Part shown: positions 18,206-27,063 of the stretch, piece after piece | Numbering within the stretch: position 1 is the first letter of the stretch | How the letters are laid out: each line of letters starts with the position of its first letter | From: Photobacterium ganghwense | GTDB lineage: Bacteria; Pseudomonadota; Gammaproteobacteria; Enterobacterales; Vibrionaceae | Direction of reading: 5' to 3' | Assembly: GCF_003025595.1 (NCBI RefSeq) | Contig: NZ_PYMI01000002.1 | Span: forward strand, 186,001-250,000 | DNA: 64,000 nt | The notes under the pieces: generated by a model | Seen by the model: only the letters and a program-made list of their open reading frames with translations | Database searches by the model: none | Told to the model about the DNA's origin: nothing | Position numbers and translations under genes: made by a program

Positions 18206-18616
18206 ATGAGCCTGATAAAAGTGCCCAGCCCTGCACTGCGCAAGCTGATTTCAACCCCTGATATCTCGCTTTCGCAGTGGGATGAACGTTGTTACTCGCT
18301 CGGAAAAGGGGGCGTGGCTGCCCGTCTCCACTATCAATCGCTGGCAGATGATACGTTGATTGATTGGCATGATGTTGGAGTGAAAGTGTCCATAAATCGT
18401 GTTAGTCGCCATTCCCTGTATTTTGAAACTGACCATCGCTTGCCGCCTACAGCCAGTTACCAGCTCTATCTGCATTCTGTTGGCAGGGTGGATGGCTATG
18501 TACGCCTTGACCCGGACTCTTCGAATAAGAAACACCCGGCACGCTATCAGTATCAGTTTGTGCTCGATCACTGGCTGAATGAACAACAAGTGGCTGGTAT
18601 GGCCGGGCTCGACTAA
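18206..18616 (+). CDS. Conserved-looking hypothetical protein, 136 residues
   Basis: A well-formed gene: AAGGAGG ends 4 bp before the ATG. The protein is soluble, with no signal peptide or membrane segment, and appears rich in beta strands from residue 45 on (VGVKVSINRVSRHSLYFETDH, then TASYQLYLHSVGRVDGYVRLD). The N-terminus has a helix (ALRKLISTPDISLSQWDERC). The beta pattern and the RxxR-like stretch (INRVSRHSLYF) recall PilZ-type folds, but the canonical RxxxR and DxSxxG motifs are not clear, so I assign no function. It sits between parS2 sites and just upstream of a DUF342 gene on the same strand (196 bp apart). Confidence 0.7.
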   Translation: MSLIKVPSPALRKLISTPDISLSQWDERCYSLGKGGVAARLHYQSLADDTLIDWHDVGVKVSINRVSRHSLYFETDHRLPPTASYQLYLHSVGRVDGYVRLDPDSSNKKHPARYQYQFVLDHWLNEQQVAGMAGLD

Positions 18617-18811
18617 TTGCCTGATTCTCGATGTCTGAGGCGATTGTGTTATGTTACATGTGCGGGGTATCACTGATTCAGTGATCTGGCGGTGTTTTCT
18701 TGGCTGTATTTGTGACCTGTCGATTATTGGCGAAGTTATTGATTCGGTATTATTTCATTGAATAGCGAGACTGTTATTCGATGACTACTGTATTCAAGGA
18801 AGGGAGTCGCA

Positions 18812-20497
18812 ATGGCCGAACGGTTTCTTCGTTTTTCTGACGATGGGCAGGCGGTACTGTTTATCCCGAAAGCTGCGGGGAGACAGGAACAGGAACTGAC
18901 GCGGGCTGACATTCTGGCTCAGCTTGCGGAGTTAGGCGCGGAGCGCTTTTACCTGTTCGAACAAGCCGTAGATTCTGCATTGGCCAGAGTTAAAACGGCG
19001 CAGGCCGCTGAATCTGCCGATAGATCCTCAGGCCATCCTGCTCCCACCTCCCCGAAAGATGCCATTATCGTTGCTGAACGACGTGATGCCCAATTGGTGG
19101 TTAAGACTGATCCGGATGGTATGCGGGCCTCTCTGACCGTAACGGCTCCGTATGGTGGAACACACCTTTCAGGACCGGGGTTACTGGATGTGTTACAGTC
19201 GCATCATATTGTTAAAGGCATTCGTAAGTCCCAGTTGCAGCACCTGCTTAGTCAAACTCTCGCCCTGAATCCCGGTGAAAAAATATCGTTGCCGGTAGCA
19301 TTTGGCAAGCTTCCCGAGCACGGTAAAAACACCCGTTTTGAGCCGTTAGTCGAAGATGCAGGCTCTCGTGTGTTGCGTCCTCAGCAGACTGATGATGGTA
19401 AAGTGGATATGCGGGATCTGGGAGAATTGATCACCGTAAAATCCGGTCAGCCGTTGATGAGGCGCTACCCCGCGACGGAAGGTACGCATGGCTACACCGT
19501 ACACGGCAAGGTATTACCGGCTAAACCGGGTAAGAGTGAAGAGTTTGAGGCTGGCGAGGGGACGCTGATCAGCCAAGCCGATCCGGATATTCTGTTGGCC
19601 AACAAGGCCGGTATTCCTGTTCGTCAAAAACGCGGTATGCAGATTGATGACGCATTAACGCTTGCCGGGGTGAATGTGGCAACCGGCCATATCTCCTTTG
19701 ATGGTAGTGTGATTATTTCCGGTGATGTCACCCCAGGGATGAAAGTGACGGCCAGCGGGAATATCGTGGTGGGTGGTTTTGTCGAACTCGCAGAGCTGAC
19801 TGCCGGCGGTGACGTAGTCATTCAGAAAGGAATCATTGGGCGTAAGCAAGAGGGCATGGATTATGCGTGTCGGATTATTGCCGGTGGCAGTGTCACCAGT
19901 AAATTTGCACAGTTTGCTGGTATTGAAACCGGGATGGATATGGTGTGTACCCTGCACGTATTGCATTGCCGTATCCGTGCCGCCGGTGAAGTCGTTGTCA
20001 TGGACCAGCTAAAGCGCCACGGCACGTTAAGTGGGGGGGACGTCGAAGCTGGCTATAATGTGAAGGTGGTGAACCTCGGAGCTTTGGCGGGGGTGCCAAC
20101 GACGGTAAAAGCTTTTACGAAATCCCCGACCTTATTGCAGCATATCCAAGCCGTGCAGCGCGAAATTGATGCGGAACTGGGTCAAATAGATAAGATCCGG
20201 CAGGCTCAGCATAAGTTACTTTCCATTCCCCAAGCGAACCGCCCTCCGGAGTTAGTCGACAAAATTCGCACGATTTCCCTGCAACATCAAAGTCTGATGA
20301 CATCGCTTCGTGAACAGCAACAGCAGTTGCGGGACGAGTATGATGAAGTGCGTCGCTTGGTAGCAGTCAAAGTCCTGAACCGAGTCTATCCAGGCGTTAA
20401 GGTGCAGTTAGAGCGAGATTTGATTTCGGTCTCTAATGAACATGGCCCTTCCAAAATCCATTTTGATGACCAGGAACTGGTACTGCAGCCACTTTGA
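18812..20497 (+). CDS. DUF342 (FapA-family) protein
   Basis: A 561-residue protein with a good ribosome-binding site (GGAAGGGAGTCGCA-ATG). An N-terminal domain (1-75) and linker precede the DUF342/FapA core: KVDMRDLGELITVKSGQPL (about 195), the right-handed beta-helix of short hydrophobic rungs (SFDGSVIISGDVTPGMKVTA, then GNIVVGGFVELAELTAGGDV, residues about 290-420), and a C-terminal coiled coil (about 445-520, many Gln/Glu/Leu). FapA-family proteins are polymer-forming or scaffold proteins; V. vulnificus FapA links glucose PTS enzyme IIA to motility. The exact role of this paralogue is unknown. It is convergent with the LapD-like gene, and two parS2 sites fill the space between them. Confidence 0.82.
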   Translation: MAERFLRFSDDGQAVLFIPKAAGRQEQELTRADILAQLAELGAERFYLFEQAVDSALARVKTAQAAESADRSSGHPAPTSPKDAIIVAERRDAQLVVKTDPDGMRASLTVTAPYGGTHLSGPGLLDVLQSHHIVKGIRKSQLQHLLSQTLALNPGEKISLPVAFGKLPEHGKNTRFEPLVEDAGSRVLRPQQTDDGKVDMRDLGELITVKSGQPLMRRYPATEGTHGYTVHGKVLPAKPGKSEEFEAGEGTLISQADPDILLANKAGIPVRQKRGMQIDDALTLAGVNVATGHISFDGSVIISGDVTPGMKVTASGNIVVGGFVELAELTAGGDVVIQKGIIGRKQEGMDYACRIIAGGSVTSKFAQFAGIETGMDMVCTLHVLHCRIRAAGEVVVMDQLKRHGTLSGGDVEAGYNVKVVNLGALAGVPTTVKAFTKSPTLLQHIQAVQREIDAELGQIDKIRQAQHKLLSIPQANRPPELVDKIRTISLQHQSLMTSLREQQQQLRDEYDEVRRLVAVKVLNRVYPGVKVQLERDLISVSNEHGPSKIHFDDQELVLQPL

Positions 20498-20529
20498 TTT
20501 ACAGTGTAAATGCTATTTACACTGTAAAT
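20497..20529. promoter_or_regulatory. parS2 sites 4 and 5, paired
   Basis: TTTACA-G-TGTAAA (20498-20510) and TTTACA-C-TGTAAA (20516-20528), both exact, centred 18 bp apart. This is the only doublet in the window. It fills almost the entire space between two convergent genes, and the last base of the DUF342 stop codon is within the first 15-mer. Confidence 0.93.
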
Positions 20530-20539
20530 CAGCCAGCCA

Positions 20540-22522
20540 TTAATAGGATGGCAAGGGTGCACGAATCGTCTGGTTTAGCCGAGATTGCTTTTGTCGAGTT
20601 TCGATGATGTAGCCTTGAAAACCACTTACAAATAAATCGGAAAGCCGGTCGAGCTGAGTTTCCGTTTCTACCCGGGTGGCGATGGTTAGAATGTTGAGAC
20701 TATGCGCCGTACGGGAAATGGACGACAACAGGTTTATCTTCTGTTGGTCATTCAACTGATGCGTGTACGAAAAATCGATTTTGACATAATCCGGCCTGAA
20801 CTCTGTCAGGTAGTCGAGTGATTTAAAGTAGCGGCCATAGTTGTCGACCCCGAAGCGGAATTTGTAAAACCGAATTGCTGAGCACAACAAGCTGCAGGCA
20901 TCCGGAGTCCGCACAAAGCTGGTTTCCGGAATTTCAAAAAACAAGCGGCTGGCGAGCCGTTGATTACGCTCCAAGATCTGACTTAACCAGCGAATAAAGG
21001 CTGGGTCACTCACGCTGTTTGTCGTGATGTTGATTGCTAATGGGCCCAGCGTGCTGTCGGCATTGAGACGGTTAATGTGATAGGCAATCACGTGGCGGTC
21101 GAAGACGACACCGGATCCCACATCTTCAATGGCACCAAGAAATTGCCCGGCTGCATAACGTTGCTGGCCTTTTTGAATGGCCGAAAACACTTCATAGTGG
21201 TAAATCCCTTTATTCTCATTGGCGACAGGCTGGTACTGATACTGAATGCCATCATTGTCAATGGCTTCCAGTAGGAGGTTTTTCCATTGCAATTTGCCAA
21301 AGGCGATCGGGTGCTCGTTATCATTGGCTAATGTCAGCGGGTGGTCGGGGTTACGTGCGGCCTGAGCCAGTACGTTATCCAGCTGAGCCAGTAACTGGCT
21401 GGCATTCCCCGGATGGGTCGCCATCAGTAAGCCGATGTGAACACTGTCTGGCGACTCACTGCCTGAAGCGGTTTGCAATTCTTGGTGCACGCCCAGCAGG
21501 GTTTCCCCAATTATGGTTAACTTATCTGACGTAATGTTCGGTGCCAAAACGGCAAACTCGTCGTAAGAGAGTCGGGCCAGAGTGATCTCACTGTGTATGA
21601 TATTGCTGTTGATACTTTCCGCCAGTTTGCGGACAAACTCATCACCTTCAGTAAAACCGCGATGGCGGTATATGTCATCGATCAGCTTAGATTTAAGGAG
21701 CAGTAAGCCACCTTTGGCTGATTCTGCCAACCAGGTGTTAATCTGATTGATGAAGTAATGGCGATTGCCCAAACCAGAGACATTATCCCGGTAGGCCTGT
21801 TCCTTCAGTTTGACGGCTTCTTTAGCCTGCAATTTGAAATTTGATTCCAGTTGGCCCGCCAGGTGGTTTAGCATGCGGGCAATTGTCCGTCCTTCGCCAT
21901 CACCCGGTAGGGGCAGCAGGCTCTTGAACTGGTTGTTCATCACCAGGTTGGCTTGCGCCGCAATGGTGGTGATGGAACGTAGTTTATGATTCAGTACAAT
22001 GAAGATCAGGAACATCAGCATCAGGCCGCAACCACCGGCGACGATAAAAAATGAAACCGCTTCCTGCCATAGCAACTGTTCACGCGTTTCCGGAGATAAT
22101 GTAAAAATCAACTCACCCAATGGATTCCCCTCATAGATAAGGGACTCTCTGACCGTTAACGGCTGAAAATCAGCGACTGTTGTAAACCATGGCTGCGCAG
22201 TAACAACGGTGTCGGTGCGAGATACCCAGTGCAAGGGTGTTTCTGCATGCGCTGACAACCTGAGTTCGGCCGATAACCCTGGCGTGTGTCTGAGCTGGGT
22301 CGTGAAGATGGTTGTTAAGGATGAAGAATCCGCGCGAAGCAGATTGACATGATCCGGCAATGTCAGCCAAGACTCCAAGGTCCGTAAACTTTGCTGTAAC
22401 TGGGAATGTGCTTGATGGTCAATAGTCGTTTTCAGCACATAGAGATGTGCTGTTGAAAGGGTCAGGAATAACAGCGTCAGGCAGAGAGTTATCCAACTGA
22501 ACGCAGATTTAATTATGGTCAT
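20540..22522 (-). CDS. LapD-like c-di-GMP receptor with degenerate GGDEF and EAL domains
   Basis: A 660-residue inner-membrane protein: TM1 (12-30), a periplasmic LapD/MoxY-type domain (31-152), TM2 (156-178), HAMP (179-232), GGDEF (about 245-400) and EAL (about 408-655). Both catalytic domains have lost their active sites: the GGDEF position reads LSYDEF (318-323), the EAL position reads YEVF (443-446), and the DDFG loop reads DNYG (560-563). The periplasmic domain ends EGNPLGELIFTLSPE, as in LapD. In Pseudomonas LapD, c-di-GMP bound to the dead EAL domain lets the periplasmic domain sequester the protease LapG and retain a surface adhesin. No lapG or adhesin gene lies in this window. It is likely a c-di-GMP effector rather than an enzyme. 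Confidence 0.85.
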   Translation of the reverse strand: MTIIKSAFSWITLCLTLLFLTLSTAHLYVLKTTIDHQAHSQLQQSLRTLESWLTLPDHVNLLRADSSSLTTIFTTQLRHTPGLSAELRLSAHAETPLHWVSRTDTVVTAQPWFTTVADFQPLTVRESLIYEGNPLGELIFTLSPETREQLLWQEAVSFFIVAGGCGLMLMFLIFIVLNHKLRSITTIAAQANLVMNNQFKSLLPLPGDGEGRTIARMLNHLAGQLESNFKLQAKEAVKLKEQAYRDNVSGLGNRHYFINQINTWLAESAKGGLLLLKSKLIDDIYRHRGFTEGDEFVRKLAESINSNIIHSEITLARLSYDEFAVLAPNITSDKLTIIGETLLGVHQELQTASGSESPDSVHIGLLMATHPGNASQLLAQLDNVLAQAARNPDHPLTLANDNEHPIAFGKLQWKNLLLEAIDNDGIQYQYQPVANENKGIYHYEVFSAIQKGQQRYAAGQFLGAIEDVGSGVVFDRHVIAYHINRLNADSTLGPLAINITTNSVSDPAFIRWLSQILERNQRLASRLFFEIPETSFVRTPDACSLLCSAIRFYKFRFGVDNYGRYFKSLDYLTEFRPDYVKIDFSYTHQLNDQQKINLLSSISRTAHSLNILTIATRVETETQLDRLSDLFVSGFQGYIIETRQKQSRLNQTIRAPLPSY

Positions 22523-22682
22523 ATCTCAGTCTCGAAACGCAACGTGCAGAATCAGTCGAGGGCGGTAAGGATGTTTGCTGCCTTAAATTATCAAAAAGCG
22601 CGCTGAGATAGAGTTGGAAACTTCTTGGCGAGTGATTAAAGCTGAATATGACTCGAAGGATTCTGCAACGTTACTGGCCTTT

Positions 22683-22701
22683 ACAGCGCGCAACGCGCTG
22701 T
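22683..22701. terminator. Hairpin after the dctD-like gene
   Basis: ACAGCGCG-CAA-CGCGCTGT, an 8-bp stem with a 3-nt loop, starting 11 bp past the stop of the two-component operon. It lacks a clear U run on the minus strand, so it may be a weak or processed 3' end. Confidence 0.4.
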
Positions 22702-22711
22702 TTGGCTGATT

Positions 22712-24046
22712 TCAGGAGACTTTAAATTCGTCTTTGTTTATCTCATATTTTTTGAGTTTGTCGTACAGCGTTTTACGTGCCAGGCCAAGTTCTGACTGAA
22801 CGTCTTTCAGCCGCCCTTGATGACGGTGAAGTGCATCACACAGCAGTTTGCATTCAAAGTCTGCAACCCGGTCTGCCAGAGTGGGGACCTGCTGAGAGTG
22901 GGACGCTGCCGTAATGTCGCCATTCGCACCCAGACTGGCTTGTTTTCCCATTAAGGCGTAGCGCTCAGCAAAAGTGCGTAATTCACGAATATTGCCCGGC
23001 CAGTTGTACTGGGTTAATTCATGTTCCAGTTCATTATCCACCTGTGGCGGTTCAATTCCGAACCGACTGCAATCCGTTCGAAGAAAGTTTTTAAACAGCA
23101 TGACAATATCTTCTCGTCGCTGGTGCAGCGGCGGGAGGGCGATGCCGACGAAACCAAGCTCATAATAGAGCGCTTTGACAAATGGAGAGGCATGTTGCAA
23201 CTGCTGATTATCCAAAGCCGCGGATACAATGATACGGGGTGACTCAGGCGCTTTGGCTTCACGAATCGCTGTCAGGAGCGGTAGTTGCAATGCTGACGGT
23301 ATCTGTTCGATGTGCTTGAGATACAGTGTACCGCCAGAGGCACGGTGAAAGGCGCTTGCCGCTGCCGTACCCGATAGGGTATCTGATTCATCGTTGGTGA
23401 GACCAAACAGCTCGTGGTGGAGTTGATGAGGATGTTCCGTCTGACAATTGATTGTAATAAAAGGGGAGTGCTGTCGGTTACTGTGATCATGGGTAAAGCG
23501 CGCGACCAGCGACTTCCCTGTGCCGTGCTGGCCATGGATAAACAGTGGTGTGGGATTCTGGGCCAGATGAGACAACACCCGACGCAGTTGCCGGATCATC
23601 GGCGAGGTGCCCAGTAATCGAGGCCCCGGACCACTCTGCACTTCCAGCTCACGGCGTAGCTCACGATTCTCGAGTACCAGTTGGCGTTTGTCAGCGGCCC
23701 GCTTTACCACATCAAGCAGGTGTTCGGTTGAGAATGGTTTCTCCAAAAAGTCATAGGCGCCGATTCGCATCGATTCGACGGCCATCGAAATATCACCGTG
23801 TCCGGTCAGCATGATAATGCTGAATTCCGGATCAATGGCCAGTGCCTGCTTGAGAAAGGTCAGCCCGTTGATCACCGGCATGTTGATATCTGTAATGATC
23901 ACGCCCTGAAATTGGGTATCGAGCACGTCTAAAGCCGGTTTGGCGCCGGGAAATAACTGGACATCATAATCCTCCAGCTCCAGAGTTTGGCCTAGCGCAT
24001 CACGGATGGCTTTGTCATCGTCGATAAAAATGACGGGAATGTTCAT
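22712..24046 (-). CDS. DctD-like response regulator with degenerate AAA+ domain
   Basis: A 444-residue NtrC-family regulator by layout: receiver (1-120; acidic pocket Asp9-11, phospho-acceptor Asp53 in TDINMP, Lys103), AAA+ domain (about 140-365) and Fis-type HTH (about 395-435, LGLARKTLYDKLKKY). Walker A is intact (GQHGTGKS, 172-179) and so is WPGNIREL. However, the GAFTGA loop that contacts sigma-54 is replaced (after HELFG215 comes LTNDESDTLSG). Walker B reads GGTLYLKHIE instead of GGTLFLDEI, and the YYRLNV arginine-finger segment reads YYELGF. It therefore probably cannot hydrolyse ATP or remodel sigma-54 holoenzyme, and may act as a DNA-bound repressor or a sigma-70 regulator. It overlaps dctB by 4 bp (ATGA). 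Confidence 0.87.
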   Translation of the reverse strand: MNIPVIFIDDDKAIRDALGQTLELEDYDVQLFPGAKPALDVLDTQFQGVIITDINMPVINGLTFLKQALAIDPEFSIIMLTGHGDISMAVESMRIGAYDFLEKPFSTEHLLDVVKRAADKRQLVLENRELRRELEVQSGPGPRLLGTSPMIRQLRRVLSHLAQNPTPLFIHGQHGTGKSLVARFTHDHSNRQHSPFITINCQTEHPHQLHHELFGLTNDESDTLSGTAAASAFHRASGGTLYLKHIEQIPSALQLPLLTAIREAKAPESPRIIVSAALDNQQLQHASPFVKALYYELGFVGIALPPLHQRREDIVMLFKNFLRTDCSRFGIEPPQVDNELEHELTQYNWPGNIRELRTFAERYALMGKQASLGANGDITAASHSQQVPTLADRVADFECKLLCDALHRHQGRLKDVQSELGLARKTLYDKLKKYEINKDEFKVS

Positions 24047-25869
24047 GAGGATCTCTCACTCGATAAAGGCAGAGTAATAATAAATTCAGCGCCGCCACCA
24101 GGATGATCTGTCACTGACAGTTCTCCCTGGCTGGCATGAAGAATGCGCTGGGAGATGGTCAGACCCAGTCCTAAGCCATCTGGCTTAGTGGTATAGAATG
24201 GGTTGAAAACTGATTGTTTCTGCTGATCCGATAAACCGGGACCGTTATCCCAGACATGGCAGGACAGGGTGTTCTGATAACAGGTAAAATCAACGCCTAT
24301 CTGAGGCTCTGGGTGCTCTGCCAAAGCCTGCACGCTGTTTTGTAACAGGTTAACCAAGACTTGTTCAAATTGTACTGCATCAATGTCGACTGTCGTGTCG
24401 GCGTTCAACTCCCCGATCCGCAGCACGACCCCTTGCTTGATCAGGCTGGTGCGCAGCAAGGCGGCAGCCGCACGAACGGACTCATGGACATTGGTGTGGC
24501 GCGTGGCTGCCTGCGGGGAGGTCTTGCGGGCAAAAACTTTAAAACGGGCAATGATGTCGGCAACTAAACCATTGAGGCGAACAATTTCGTCCAGGTTTCC
24601 GGCGACAGCCTCAAAACGTTCTTTTGCTAACAATTTGCGGGAGTTTTCGGCATAGGTCCGCATGGCTGCCAGCGGCTGGTTAATTTCATGGTTGATGCTG
24701 GCAGACAGCTCGCCCAGCATCGCCAACTTGGCAGCTTGCATCAGTTCTGATTGCGTTTGTTTCAGCTCGGCCTGGCTGAGTTCGTACTGGCGCAGGGTTT
24801 GTTTGAGTTGCTGATTGGCATTTTGCAGGTTCTGGGTACGTTTGGTGACCGTCCGTTCCAGCTTGCTGTTCAGCTTCGCCAGATCACGGCGAGCACGGTA
24901 AGTCTGCCACCAAGCATGAAGGGCAAAGCACAGCAAAATATACAGCAGGATAAAAATCAGTAATTCTTGTCCTACCATCTGGCTGACCGCCGTCAATGGG
25001 GTGAAACCGTAAATGGTCCAGCCGGCTTTTGCCATCTCATGGCGAGCAAATGAAAACCGGGTCTGTTTGCCGCTGCCCGGAGCACTTATAACCGGGTAGC
25101 TTAGCTGATTGAATTCTGCCAGGGTAGAGGAATGGGTCAGTGGTGCCAGAGGAGCATTGCCGTACTGTCGTGAGGCAATCACTTGTTGCCGTACTTCCGG
25201 ACTGAGGGCGGCCAGGCTGTGATACAGCCAGGTTGGTTCTGAGCTGTAAAACACAATGCCTCGTGCATCGGTGATCGCATACTCAATTTCTTCGTATTGC
25301 CAGATATCCTGAATCAGCGACAGATCAACTTTGATCGTCAGTACTCCCAGTACCGTATTTTCATAACGGACCGGCGCCGAAAAGAAGTAGCCGCGTTTTT
25401 CTGAACTGACCCCTAAGGCAAAATATTGCCCGTGTCGGCCTTGAAAGGCTTGCTGGAAATACGGACGGTAATGGTAATTTTGTCCGACAAATGATTGTTT
25501 CGCTTGCCAGTTGCTGGACGCCAGTGTCGTGCCATTGGGATCCATCAGATAAATTGTGTCAGCGCCTAGGGTGTTGCACCACTCCTGCAGCATCTGGCTG
25601 GTGACCTGAAATTGATTGGTTACCGGGTATCGTTCTGATACATCACTGAGAAGCGGCCCCAGTAAACGGGGATCATTGGCCAGTACTTGAGGCAAACGAC
25701 TATAGCGTTTTAACTGTACGTCGATTTTGTTTCCCAGCTGGTCAACATTCGCGATCAGTTTCTGGTTGAGTTGTTGCTGAGCCTGATGATAGGTCAGTGA
25801 AGCAACGGCACCAGTACCGAGACAGCCGATCACGATTGCCAGCGTCAGGAACTTTCTTTTTATCGTCAT
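24043..25869 (-). CDS. dctB: DctB-like sensor histidine kinase
   Basis: A 608-residue membrane kinase: TM1 (about 8-26), a periplasmic double-Cache sensor (about 30-285, including YRPYFQQAFQGRHGQYFALG and the APVRY motif typical of DctB), TM2 (about 292-312), a coiled coil (about 325-375), HisKA (LGELSASINHEINQPLAAMRTYAENS, phospho-His within INHEINQP) and HATPase_c (VLVNLLQNSVQAL, then DNGPGLS and GLGLTISQRI). All catalytic boxes are present. DctB proteins sense C4-dicarboxylates in the periplasm and control uptake transporters; the true ligand here is not known. It is coupled to the DctD-like regulator by an ATGA overlap. A TRAP dicarboxylate-type transporter gene lies 38 kb away at the window's right end. 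Confidence 0.88.
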   Translation of the reverse strand: MTIKRKFLTLAIVIGCLGTGAVASLTYHQAQQQLNQKLIANVDQLGNKIDVQLKRYSRLPQVLANDPRLLGPLLSDVSERYPVTNQFQVTSQMLQEWCNTLGADTIYLMDPNGTTLASSNWQAKQSFVGQNYHYRPYFQQAFQGRHGQYFALGVSSEKRGYFFSAPVRYENTVLGVLTIKVDLSLIQDIWQYEEIEYAITDARGIVFYSSEPTWLYHSLAALSPEVRQQVIASRQYGNAPLAPLTHSSTLAEFNQLSYPVISAPGSGKQTRFSFARHEMAKAGWTIYGFTPLTAVSQMVGQELLIFILLYILLCFALHAWWQTYRARRDLAKLNSKLERTVTKRTQNLQNANQQLKQTLRQYELSQAELKQTQSELMQAAKLAMLGELSASINHEINQPLAAMRTYAENSRKLLAKERFEAVAGNLDEIVRLNGLVADIIARFKVFARKTSPQAATRHTNVHESVRAAAALLRTSLIKQGVVLRIGELNADTTVDIDAVQFEQVLVNLLQNSVQALAEHPEPQIGVDFTCYQNTLSCHVWDNGPGLSDQQKQSVFNPFYTTKPDGLGLGLTISQRILHASQGELSVTDHPGGGAEFIITLPLSSERSS

Positions 25870-26037
25870 ATGTTCGTCAGCAGGAAAAGCAGAAGGCTAA
25901 TGTAGCAAACTTTTGGCGTTGCTTCAGCGAGGTGGCTATCAGTTAAGCACCCTGCCGGATTGAGCTTGTGTTTCGCCAAGACAAAGCGCAAAATTTTAGC
26001 GTCAGTCGTACTTCACAGATAACTAGCGGAGATAACA

Positions 26038-26682
26038 ATGGAATTGTCTGATATTCGTCGTGACTATACACGCGGTGGATTGCGCCGTCACGATTTACCT
26101 GAGCAGCCAGAAAAGCTGTTTGAAAAATGGCTGGACCAGGCGATAGCGGCCAATCTGACGGATCCGACTGCGATGACAATTGCGACGGTGGACGAACATG
26201 GCCAGCCGTATCAGCGAATTGTTCTGCTGAAGCATTACGATCAAGATGGTTTTGTTTTTTACACTAACCTGGGCAGCCGTAAAGCCAGCCATCTCGAGCA
26301 CAACTCGCGTATCAGCCTGCATTTTCCATGGCACCCGCTGGAGCGTCAGGTACATATCACCGGCACTGCAACCAAGCTTTCCAAGATGGAAGTGATGAAA
26401 TATTTCACGTCCCGTCCGAAAGAAAGCCAGATTGCGGCCTGGGCCAGTAAGCAGAGTTCACGTCTGACTGCCCGTCAGGCGCTGGAAAGCAAGTTTATGG
26501 AGCTGAAGCAGAAGTTCGCGCAAGGTGAAGTGCCGGTGCCAACCTTCTGGGGGGGATACCGGGTGAAAATTAACTCGATAGAATTCTGGCAAGGTGGCGC
26601 AAATCGTTTGCACGATCGCTTTATCTACACGCGCACGGCAACAGATAGCCAGGAGTGGACGATTGAGCGCTTGGCGCCGTAA
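26038..26682 (+). CDS. pdxH: Pyridoxamine 5'-phosphate oxidase
   Basis: A 214-residue protein matching PdxH along its length: [10 protein letters not shown] at the N-terminus, [29 protein letters not shown], the FMN/PLP-site residues in [30 protein letters not shown], and the signature PTFWGGYRV...[14 protein letters not shown]. It uses FMN and oxygen to convert pyridoxamine or pyridoxine 5'-phosphate into pyridoxal phosphate in the B6 salvage pathway. It is a single-copy type gene in most proteobacteria, here on chromosome 2. It is monocistronic with its own terminator and has a good ribosome-binding site (CGGAGATAACA-ATG). Confidence 0.96.
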   Translation: MELSDIRRDYTRGGLRRHDLPEQPEKLFEKWLDQAIAANLTDPTAMTIATVDEHGQPYQRIVLLKHYDQDGFVFYTNLGSRKASHLEHNSRISLHFPWHPLERQVHITGTATKLSKMEVMKYFTSRPKESQIAAWASKQSSRLTARQALESKFMELKQKFAQGEVPVPTFWGGYRVKINSIEFWQGGANRLHDRFIYTRTATDSQEWTIERLAP

Positions 26683-26705
26683 CACAGTATTTGTGTCATC
26701 TGAAT

Positions 26706-26735
26706 AAAAAGAGCAGCTTCGGCTGCTCTTTTTTG
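26706..26735. terminator. Bidirectional terminator between pdxH and a small convergent gene
   Basis: AAAAGAGCAGC-TTCG-GCTGCTCTTTT: an 11-bp stem with a UUCG tetraloop, T-rich on one side and A-rich on the other, so it works for both strands. Confidence 0.92.
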
Positions 26736-26745
26736 TGTTCTGCGT

Positions 26746-26916
26746 TCAGGCCAGTTGCGGTTGGCTGGTAACGATGCTGATGCCTTCCGGATGGCGAAGT
26801 TTCAGCGCTTTCTCAGCGCTGGCAATGGACTCCACTTCATTATTTGCCTGAATATGGTATTTGCAAGGAATATTGAAGTGAGGGTGTACAACGTAAGTGA
26901 TAGTGAACTGTTTCAT
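26746..26916 (-). CDS. Small protein, 56 residues, unknown function
   Basis: Minus-strand reading from ATG 26916 gives a compact 56-residue protein that starts MKQFTITYVVHPHFNIPCKY and continues with a short charged helix (NNEVESIASAEKALKLRHPEG) and a final strand (ISIVTSQPQLA). The beta-alpha-beta look, the balanced composition, a GGAAA element 7 bp before the ATG, and the way it ends just before the shared terminator with pdxH all argue for a real gene. I do not know the family. It may be overlooked in automatic annotation because of its size. Confidence 0.68.
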   Translation of the reverse strand: MKQFTITYVVHPHFNIPCKYHIQANNEVESIASAEKALKLRHPEGISIVTSQPQLA

Positions 26917-27063
26917 ACTGTTTCCGAGAATAACTGTGGCTTGCGGCCATGAATCAAATCTGAGCGGATTATAGGCAATGGCTATCGCTCAGATTTTGAT
27001 CTGGAAACAGGGTTGGTACTGCAAAACCGCAATCTAAAGATCCGATCTTTTTCTATCTGGCGG

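Noticed and set aside
23484..23490. ATGATCA heptamer (minus) in dctD-like gene, and similar single copies at 34606, 50976 and 59371
   Set aside because: They are isolated, lack the AAG extension and GGAAC flank, and mostly lie in coding sequence or across a start codon. About eight chance copies of the 7-mer are expected in 64 kb.
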